Positions 6,017-11,008 of a stretch of 11,008 nucleotides of DNA are shown piece after piece. The stretch is from Geopsychrobacter sp. (lineage in GTDB: Bacteria > Desulfobacterota > Desulfuromonadia > Desulfuromonadales > Geopsychrobacteraceae): assembly GCA_021647445.1 (NCBI GenBank), contig JAKIUS010000017.1:1-11008 (forward strand), read 5' to 3'. Made by a program: the position numbers and the translations under genes. The notes beneath the pieces were generated by a model, which saw only the letters and a list, made by a program, of their open reading frames with translations, was not told the DNA's origin and did no database searches. The first letter of the stretch is position 1, and each line of letters opens with the position of its first letter.

Positions 6017-7354
6017 ATGCTAACAACTCCTGAAAACATCAGGACACTACAGCGGAAGCTCTATCGTAAGGCCAAGCAAGAACCGGCCTGCCGCTTCCAC
6101 GCCTTGTATGACAAGGTCTATCGGGCAGACATCCTCAGTCACGCCTTTGCCCTTGTCCGTGCCAACAAAGGAAGTGCCGGAATCGACGGCGTGACCTTTG
6201 CGGTAATCGAGGAGAAGGAAGGGGCCGCCGCATTTATTGCGGAGTTGGAAGACGCACTGAGAACTGGGACGTACAAGCCCGATCCGGTAAAACGTGTCAT
6301 GATACCCAAAGCGGATGGCAGTCAATGTCCTCTGGGTATCCCGACCATCCGGGACCGGGTGGCGCAGATGGCCGTAAAACTGGTCATCGAACCGATCTTC
6401 GAGGCAGACTTCTGTGAAACCTCCTATGGGTTCAGACCGAAGAAGTCGGCTCACGATGCCGTTGATGATGTTACTTATGCCATGAACACTGGGTACGCTG
6501 AAGTCATCGACGCCGATTTATCCAAATATTTCGACACTATCCCCCATGCTAAACTCATGGCAACGGTGGCCGAGCGCATTTGTGACGGTGCAATTCTGCA
6601 CCTGATTCAGATGTGGCTCAAAGCGCCTGTCATGGAAATGGATAAGGATGGAACGAAGCGGACCATCGGCGGCGGCAGGAGCAATCGCAAAGGAACACCG
6701 CAAGGCGGGATCATCTCACCGCTGTTGGCCAATCTCTACCTGCACATATTGGACAGGATTTGGGAGCGGAACAACTTACAGCAAAAGCTGGGTGCTCGCA
6801 TTGTCAGATACGCAGACGATATCGTCATCCTATGTCGGAGAGGTTACTCCGAGCGGGCCATGACGGTGTTGCGGCAGATTCTAGAGCGATTAGAACTGAG
6901 CTTGAACGAGACAAAGACGAAGACCGTCAATGCCTATCAGGGGAAGTTCGATTTCCTAGGTTTTAGCATCAGGATGGAAACCAGCAGGAGAACCGGGAGA
7001 TATTATCCCCACGTTCAGCCCTCGAAGAAATCCCTGCAAACGATCAAAGATCGAGTGACTCAACTCACGAGTCGAGTCACAACAGCAAAACCGCTGGAAA
7101 GGATAGTGTGGGAAGTCAACACCACTGTTAGAGGGTGGGTTAACTACTTTCACTACCGCAATTGCAGTAAGACAATGACAAAAGTACGGAGTCATGTTGA
7201 AGCACGACTGCAAACGCACCTGCGCAAGCGGCATAAGGTCAGAGATCGCGGGACAGGATACGCCCGGTTTAGCAGCCGTTCTTTGTACGAAAAGCACGGT
7301 CTGTACAAAGTGCCAACAACAGCGGGCTGGACGAAGGTGCGTGCCTTACGGTGA
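6017..7354 (+). CDS. ltrA: Group II intron reverse transcriptase/maturase
   Basis: This 445-aa protein helps the intron RNA splice and copies it into DNA at the target. Order of parts: RT-0/1 region (LVRANKGSAGIDGVT), RT-2 (KADGSQCPLGIPTIRDRVAQMA), the FRPKKSAHDA block, VIDADLSKYFDTI (RT-3 Asp), GTPQGGIISPLLANLYL (RT-4), catalytic YADD at residues 265-268, FDFLGFSI (RT-6/7), then the maturase X domain with GWVNYFHYRN. The protein ends soon after (TTAGWTKVRALR). No HNH endonuclease domain follows, so it belongs to an endonuclease-lacking type that would use nascent DNA ends as primers. I choose the ATG at 6017 because GGTGAGGAG lies nine bases before it; a GTG at 5993 is in frame but lacks a site. 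No internal damage is seen. Confidence 0.93.
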   Translation: MLTTPENIRTLQRKLYRKAKQEPACRFHALYDKVYRADILSHAFALVRANKGSAGIDGVTFAVIEEKEGAAAFIAELEDALRTGTYKPDPVKRVMIPKADGSQCPLGIPTIRDRVAQMAVKLVIEPIFEADFCETSYGFRPKKSAHDAVDDVTYAMNTGYAEVIDADLSKYFDTIPHAKLMATVAERICDGAILHLIQMWLKAPVMEMDKDGTKRTIGGGRSNRKGTPQGGIISPLLANLYLHILDRIWERNNLQQKLGARIVRYADDIVILCRRGYSERAMTVLRQILERLELSLNETKTKTVNAYQGKFDFLGFSIRMETSRRTGRYYPHVQPSKKSLQTIKDRVTQLTSRVTTAKPLERIVWEVNTTVRGWVNYFHYRNCSKTMTKVRSHVEARLQTHLRKRHKVRDRGTGYARFSSRSLYEKHGLYKVPTTAGWTKVRALR

Positions 7355-7365
7355 AGAACATCGGA

Positions 7366-7398
7366 AAGCCGTGTGCGGGAGAACCGCACGCACGGTTT
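7366..7398 (+). ncRNA. Group II intron domain V (catalytic hairpin)
   Basis: This 33-nt hairpin starts with AAGC (catalytic AGC triad at 7367-7369), runs through CGTGTGCGG, closes with a GAGAA loop and returns as CCGCACGCACGGTTT. It shows the two-base bulge expected on the 3' side. It matches the conserved domain V shape closely. Confidence 0.9.
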
Positions 7399-7448
7399 GA
7401 TGAGGGAGGGCAGGGAAAGATAGCGAGAAACGGTTATCCTCGTCTAAC
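7399..7448 (+). ncRNA. Group II intron domain VI-like stem and 3' end
   Basis: GATGAGG (7399-7405) pairs with CCTCGTC (7438-7444), with one G-T pair. TAAC then completes the likely 3' end. The branch-point adenosine cannot be picked with confidence. Confidence 0.6.
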
Positions 7449-7620
7449 GAAAGTGACGGGCACGCATAATCAATGATCTTGCGCATTTGAACCTGCTCTC
7501 TACTCTACCGTGTTGATCTTGAAGTGGGGAATTTTATAGGATTTATTGTTGAAACTGTCGATAATGGTATGGACTCAGTCGATTTAATATTTTCAGGTTC
7601 TCATTTGAAGGAGAATGCTA

Positions 7621-8667
7621 ATGACCAAATTGGCCATAAAGAGAATGAGAATTAGTATATTCGGGAAGTCTCTTAAACCGTTAATTTTTCTTTTTTTGCT
7701 ACTGGTTTTTTCCATCCTTCCATACAAAGAACTTCCGGCTCTGGGGGTTGGTGTGGTTCTCGCTGCGGAGGATAACGCTTCTTTAATTGAACGGCGTGAA
7801 AACATTGAAAACGCAACAGGTTCCATTTTGGTCGATGGGCGTATGTTGGGTTCTGGGGTCCTTGTTACACCTGACGGACTGGTTCTCACCGCATTGCATG
7901 TAGTCTCTGCGGGGAGCCGTTATCAGCTTCTTTCCAAAAAGTATGGCCAGATTCCTCTGAGCATCATCGCTACCGATCCTGGGCACGATATCGCCTTATT
8001 GAAAGCGCCTGAAGTCAAAGAAGGATATGGTTTTCTTCCCTTGGCAAGGAAGAGGCCAGAAGTTGCGGATCGGCTTTTCTTGCTCGGCAACCCAGTTTTT
8101 CGACATGATTTGTGGATTTCCGGTCATGTTGCCCGACAAGATGATGGTTATGAATGGCAAGCTACGGCTAACCGCTACATTGAAAATACTTATGTCGCCG
8201 CCATGACGCCTGAGGGGACTTCTGGCGGGGCATGGATTAATCTTCAGGGTGAAATCGTTGGACTCCAGATTGGCATCATGGTTAAGCGCGCTCAGTTGAT
8301 GGGGATTTCCTACATGGCACCAATTGATGCCTTAAAAGTAATCCTGGCAGCTAAAAACGCGGTGTATTCCCCGTCTCTGGCTTGTGTTCTTGAAGAGACC
8401 TGGGAATTATCTCCATTGACGATTAAACGTTATCCGGCAGGAATAACAGGATTAGTGGTCGGTCGTATGAATGCCAGTAGCCCTTTTGTTGCGGCCAGGG
8501 TTCACACCGGTGAAGTTATCACCAGAATAAATGGAGATCGAGTGGAGTTCAGGGATGACTTTCTCAGGACCTTGCGAAGGTTTGGTCCCAGATCATCATT
8601 GGTTCTAAAGGTCCTTGCGATAGACGGGAAGACCGCTCGGAATGTTAATATCACCCTTCCTCGCTGA
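7621..8667 (+). CDS. Exported trypsin-like serine protease with PDZ-like C-terminus (HtrA/Deg type)
   Basis: The product is 348 aa. The N-terminus has a basic start, a hydrophobic core (LIFLFLLLVFSIL) and a second hydrophobic stretch ending VVLAAED, which suggests export with cleavage after VLA or retention as a membrane anchor. The protease domain carries the full triad: His93 in TALHVVSAG, Asp123 in DPGHDIALLKAP and Ser201 in PEGTSGGAWIN. Residues about 275-348 (GITGLVVGRMNASSPFVAARVHTGEVITRINGDRV) look like a single PDZ domain that would bind protein C-termini. HtrA/Deg proteases act in envelope protein quality control; the substrate here is unknown. I prefer the ATG at 7621 over 7615 because AAGGAG (7608-7613) is then seven bases away instead of one. 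The gene faces the pilus operon end-on with 32 bp between stops. Confidence 0.88.
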   Translation: MTKLAIKRMRISIFGKSLKPLIFLFLLLVFSILPYKELPALGVGVVLAAEDNASLIERRENIENATGSILVDGRMLGSGVLVTPDGLVLTALHVVSAGSRYQLLSKKYGQIPLSIIATDPGHDIALLKAPEVKEGYGFLPLARKRPEVADRLFLLGNPVFRHDLWISGHVARQDDGYEWQATANRYIENTYVAAMTPEGTSGGAWINLQGEIVGLQIGIMVKRAQLMGISYMAPIDALKVILAAKNAVYSPSLACVLEETWELSPLTIKRYPAGITGLVVGRMNASSPFVAARVHTGEVITRINGDRVEFRDDFLRTLRRFGPRSSLVLKVLAIDGKTARNVNITLPR

Positions 8668-8699
8668 CTCAACGCGGTTCAGTTACGGTGAAAATCGCT

Positions 8700-9251
8700 C
8701 TAATTCCAGGCAGAGCCGGTCCAGTCTTCAGTTATGACGCGACCTGTTGCTGATGGTACAGACAAAAGACTGATGCGGACGCGGTAACGTTTGATACCGC
8801 TGCCATCTAAAACACAAAGAGAGGTAGAATCTACGCCACCGCCCATAGCCCCAACTTCTCCGGAACCATTGGGGTTGAATTCAATGCCGGTTTCTGCGGT
8901 TGTGGTGTCACTATCACCATTTGCTGAAGTGTTTGTACAGTTGTCGCCAGAGGTAATTTGAATATTGGGTGGTAAGGAGTCAAAATTAACCAGACTGCTC
9001 GCTTTGGTTCCACCCGGAAGCTGGATCCAGTAATTACCACTATCCAGATCAACCGCAAGCTGTAGTCCCAGTTTGCGGGTTATCGCCAGATCTCTTGTCT
9101 GCTTCAGAGCGCTTTCAAGTCGCGCTGCGGCATCACGGAACCGAGCATCGGCGAGCCAGGCGAAGGTTGCAGGCATTGCCATCGCAGCAACAATGCCCAT
9201 GATGCCTATGACCACGATTAGTTCTATGAGGGTCACGCCTTTTTGATTCAT
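8700..9251 (-). CDS. FimT/GspH-type minor pseudopilin
   Basis: This 183-aa protein is a type IV pilin-like subunit, probably part of the minor-pilin tip or priming complex. The N-terminus MNQKGVTLIELIVVIGIMGIVAAMAMP is a class III signal: prepilin peptidase (PilD) should cut after Gly5, leaving Val1 and the conserved Glu at +5, followed by the hydrophobic helix that packs in the membrane and fibre. Positions about 35-60 (RFRDAAARLESALKQTRDLAITRKLGLQL) match the GspH/FimT helix. The C-terminal globular part carries two cysteines (DNCTN and SLCVL) that could form a disulfide. Its start lies 19 bp after the lipoprotein stop, preceded by a weak ATGGTGA site, so it is probably the last gene of the pilY1 operon. 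The exact type (FimT, FimU or GspH) cannot be fixed from sequence alone. Confidence 0.88.
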   Translation of the reverse strand: MNQKGVTLIELIVVIGIMGIVAAMAMPATFAWLADARFRDAAARLESALKQTRDLAITRKLGLQLAVDLDSGNYWIQLPGGTKASSLVNFDSLPPNIQITSGDNCTNTSANGDSDTTTAETGIEFNPNGSGEVGAMGGGVDSTSLCVLDGSGIKRYRVRISLLSVPSATGRVITEDWTGSAWN

Positions 9252-9270
9252 GAATTCACCATCATTCTGT

Positions 9271-10182
9271 TCAATGCAGGGTCAGGTCGAAGGTTTGTAC
9301 GTCTTGATCTCCGAGCGGATCGGTAACAACGATCTCTACCCGCTGAGGGCCTATAAGGCTTGCATCGACCTGCCAGTTCAGCAAGCCGCTTTGTCTGTCT
9401 ATTGTCATCCCCTGTGGCCCACTGCTTAAGCTGTATGCCAACACATCACCATCGTTATCTTCTGCTACAACCTGATAGCTGTAAACTTCGGCCTTAAATG
9501 CCATGGGCGGAGATGAATTTATACGGGGAAAAGCATTTGGGATCACTAAGTCGGCGGCATGAAAGGTCTCCCCTGGACCAGAAAAATCATGTGCAACGAC
9601 TTCAAGCCGAACGCTGTCGCCACGCTGAAAGCGATCTCCCGGTAAAATGTTCTCGGTCGGATTGTCAAGTTTATCCCCATCAATGAACCATGTATAGGAA
9701 AAATTAATCAGATCCTTCTCAGGGTCAATGGCTTTCGGGGTCGCACGGATATCAACTCCGCGATAAATATAATTGGTAGCTAGGTCGACAGAAACGATCT
9801 GCGGCGGAGCATTTCCGATCAAGGTCTGTAGCTCAATCATTCCCTCGGGGGATGTTATTACGACATTGACATTATCCTCGAAGGTAAAATAATTCGAGTT
9901 TAGGCGGGCGTTATGTGTGTCGGCGATGGTGACGCCATTGACTTTCCAGCGATAGCTGGGCTGACTGGCACCGCCATGTAGAATCACCTGTAGATCTGTT
10001 GCACTGTTCGCTGATGTCGGGAGAAGTTCTGCGGAGAAGGTAGTCGAGCTGACTACGGTAGATTCAACAGGGTTTGGTTCCTTAGCAGAGTTCTGCGGTG
10101 TGGAAGTTTGTTCCTTGCTGCAAGCAACAAGGAACAAACTTCCACTGAGAATCAGTACAATAAATAGGTGACGCAAGGTCAT
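9271..10182 (-). CDS. Lipoprotein with Ig/cadherin-like domains, in the pilY1 operon
   Basis: This 303-aa precursor has a lipoprotein signal: MTLRHLFIVLILSGSLFLVAC with lipobox LVAC, and Cys21 as the lipidated residue. Ser22-Lys23 at +2/+3 suggests it is not retained at the inner membrane by an Asp signal. A Thr/Ser/Pro-rich spacer follows (22-60). Then come beta-rich segments, one with APPQIVSVDL and DPEKDLINFSYTWFIDG, and a C-terminal repeat with EDNDGDVLAYSLSSGPQGMTIDRQSGLLNWQ, a pattern typical of He_PIG/cadherin-like Ig domains that often bind calcium through DxDGD. Its job is unknown; its place between pilY1 and a minor pseudopilin suggests a role in pilus tip assembly or anchoring at the outer membrane. 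AGAGGG lies a few bases before the ATG. The gap to pilY1 is 21 bp. Confidence 0.85.
   Translation of the reverse strand: MTLRHLFIVLILSGSLFLVACSKEQTSTPQNSAKEPNPVESTVVSSTTFSAELLPTSANSATDLQVILHGGASQPSYRWKVNGVTIADTHNARLNSNYFTFEDNVNVVITSPEGMIELQTLIGNAPPQIVSVDLATNYIYRGVDIRATPKAIDPEKDLINFSYTWFIDGDKLDNPTENILPGDRFQRGDSVRLEVVAHDFSGPGETFHAADLVIPNAFPRINSSPPMAFKAEVYSYQVVAEDNDGDVLAYSLSSGPQGMTIDRQSGLLNWQVDASLIGPQRVEIVVTDPLGDQDVQTFDLTLH
10100..10145. repeat. Perfect 18-bp inverted repeat inside the lipoprotein signal-peptide codons
   Basis: GTGGAAGTTTGTTCCTTG (10100-10117) is the exact reverse complement of 10128-10145, around a 10-base loop. On the coding strand it covers the codons from SGSLFLVAC through SKEQTST, centred on the lipobox. 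The transcript could fold this into a long hairpin about 40 bases after the start codon. Confidence 0.95.
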
Positions 10183-10203
10183 AGTTACCCTCTGTTGTGC
10201 TGG

Positions 10204-11008
10204 TTATTCCTGACGCCAGTAAATCGGAAATATCAGCGATTTTGATTTAGTTTTGGTTTTGCACAAACCGCCTCCACAACCAATCTTCACCCCTGGTTTT
10301 CCATTTTGCGGAATGACAATGACGGCCCCTGAAGGGATACCTGATCCAATGTTGAGGTGTCGATCTGAGCGGCGTCCAACGCCACCATCTACATCCGCGC
10401 GGCCATTATTGAGGGTCGATTCGCTGTCGTTGCCTACATCGTAGTTGAAAACCGCTTGGCCATTTTTATAGTCGACCGCATAGAGGATCGAACTACCGAG
10501 ATTTCCAGCTAGGCAGGGGTCAGTGGTGACGATATTAGGAGAATATGTGGTGAAGTACAACACCTCGTTGAATACGACTGGTGGAGACAACATCTTTTCG
10601 CCGGCATTGAGATTAAGTTTGATGAACCAGCCATCCCCATTGTAAAGAGCTAGGTCGGTGTCTGCTATGAGCTCAGCAAGGGTGGATGATGTGGTGCCAG
10701 CATTGGTATTGCCCGCAGCGAGTTCGGTCCCGCTGAGGCTGTCAGCCTGAAGAAAGTTCTCTGTCAGATTGACCAGGTTCGCTTCTGTTAGAGGAAGACC
10801 TGTGTCTCCCTTGTCTTTGACTGAATAAACTCGATCCATAACCGCCTCATTCAAGGGGTGTGGCCGGTCACCTGTGCCGAAATAGATGCCATAATAGCCC
10901 TTCTCAAACACGACTGAAGGGGGATAGAAGATTTTACGCCCATTTGTTGCTGTGCTTTCTCCTGAAACGGTGACATCGCTGGGGTTGGCTTTGAAGATTA
11001 TTTTGGCA
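10204..11008 (-). CDS. pilY1: PilY1-like type IV pilus tip protein, C-terminal 267 residues (5' end outside window)
   Basis: The frame is open to the window edge, so this is the 3' end of a larger gene; the GTG at 10911 is not a start. The segment matches the C-terminal beta-propeller (PilC/PilY1) domain: GRKIFYPPSVVFEKGYYGIYFGTGDRPHPLNEAVMDRVYSVKD, then LTEANLVNLTENFLQ, GWFIKLNLNAGEKMLSPPVVFNEVLYFTTYSPN, DPCLAGNLGSSILYAVDYKNGQAVFNYD, IGSGIPSGAVIVI and the end IGCGGGLCKTK...FPIYWRQE. PilY1 proteins sit at the tip of type IV pili, control extension and retraction and mediate adhesion. The N-terminal region and the usual calcium site cannot be judged here. Downstream genes follow at about 20-bp gaps, so this is probably the first visible gene of a three-gene unit. 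Confidence 0.88.
   Translation of the reverse strand, partial: AKIIFKANPSDVTVSGESTATNGRKIFYPPSVVFEKGYYGIYFGTGDRPHPLNEAVMDRVYSVKDKGDTGLPLTEANLVNLTENFLQADSLSGTELAAGNTNAGTTSSTLAELIADTDLALYNGDGWFIKLNLNAGEKMLSPPVVFNEVLYFTTYSPNIVTTDPCLAGNLGSSILYAVDYKNGQAVFNYDVGNDSESTLNNGRADVDGGVGRRSDRHLNIGSGIPSGAVIVIPQNGKPGVKIGCGGGLCKTKTKSKSLIFPIYWRQE

Larger units (their letters stand above)
5518..7448 (+). mobile_element. Group II intron (ribozyme plus maturase gene), about 1.93 kb
   Basis: The element has about 500 bases of structured RNA 5' of an intron-type reverse transcriptase gene, then a canonical domain V and a domain VI-like stem. The 5' part starts near GTGACCG (5518, a loose fit to GUGYG). It contains typical domain I pieces: TCTAGCGGGTTGAAGTCCC (5545-5563) and the stem CCGGGG (5566-5571) with CCCCGG (5585-5590). 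The long open frames in this 5' part on either strand are not protein-like and are taken as RNA. The 3' end is placed after the domain VI stem at about 7444-7448, ending in AAC. Both ends are uncertain by several bases. The element lies between the toxin gene and the intergenic leader of the protease gene and interrupts no recognisable gene. Confidence 0.82.

Noticed and set aside
5554..6026. Open frames of 121 codons (plus) and 111 codons (minus) 5' of the maturase.
   Set aside because: They cover the structured 5' domains of the group II intron RNA. Motifs there fit domain I and the translations look non-protein-like.
7449..7620. Promoter for the protease gene, for example TTGTTG...TATGGA around 7545-7575.
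   Set aside because: Matches to a sigma-70 pattern are weak and several alternatives of equal quality exist. Only the AAGGAG ribosome site at 7608-7613 is convincing.
1..11008. CRISPR arrays, tRNA or rRNA genes.
   Set aside because: No regularly spaced repeats, no tRNA-like cloverleaf with TTCRA arm and no rRNA-like conserved blocks were seen.

Overview
The window looks like a chromosomal segment from a Gram-negative bacterium, most plausibly of the Desulfuromonadota (Geobacter/Desulfuromonas-type). This rests on the style of the PilY1 C-terminus, the FimT-like pseudopilin, the short HUH transposase fragment and the integrase fragment, which resemble proteins I know from that group. It is an inference from protein resemblance, not a database result.

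Left part (1-1376, minus strand): two AT-rich genes of unknown function in a gene-cassette arrangement. A membrane-anchored protein (101-838) and a 103-aa protein (1034-1345) are separated by a long attC-like recombination site (883-1039). The stop codon of the second gene lies inside the attC core. A second attC can be reassembled from 1370-1376 plus 4202-4289. No integron integrase is visible, so this looks like a remnant cassette array.

Centre-left (1377-4198): an IS1182-family element sits inside the second attC and has itself been hit by a complete IS1595-family element (1602-2658) with an 8-bp target duplication. Removing the inner IS on paper restores the outer transposase reading frame exactly. 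The result is three nested layers: IS1595 in IS1182 in attC.

Centre (4290-7448): a graveyard of fragments. There is the first 100 codons of a tyrosine recombinase, abutting tail-to-tail a truncated HUH (Y1/RAYT-type) transposase. Next comes the last few codons of a YefM/Phd-type antitoxin overlapping an orphan YoeB/Txe-type toxin that lacks the expected catalytic His. Last is an apparently complete group II intron (about 5518-7448) with a 445-aa reverse transcriptase/maturase and a recognisable domain V.

Right part (7449-11008): ordinary chromosomal genes. A secreted or periplasmic trypsin-like protease with a PDZ-like tail (plus strand) converges on a minus-strand type IV pilus-related operon. 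Its order is pilY1 3' end (running off the window), then an Ig/cadherin-like lipoprotein, then a FimT/GspH-type minor pseudopilin, with gaps of about 20 bp. A perfect 18-bp inverted repeat lies exactly across the lipobox codons of the lipoprotein gene.
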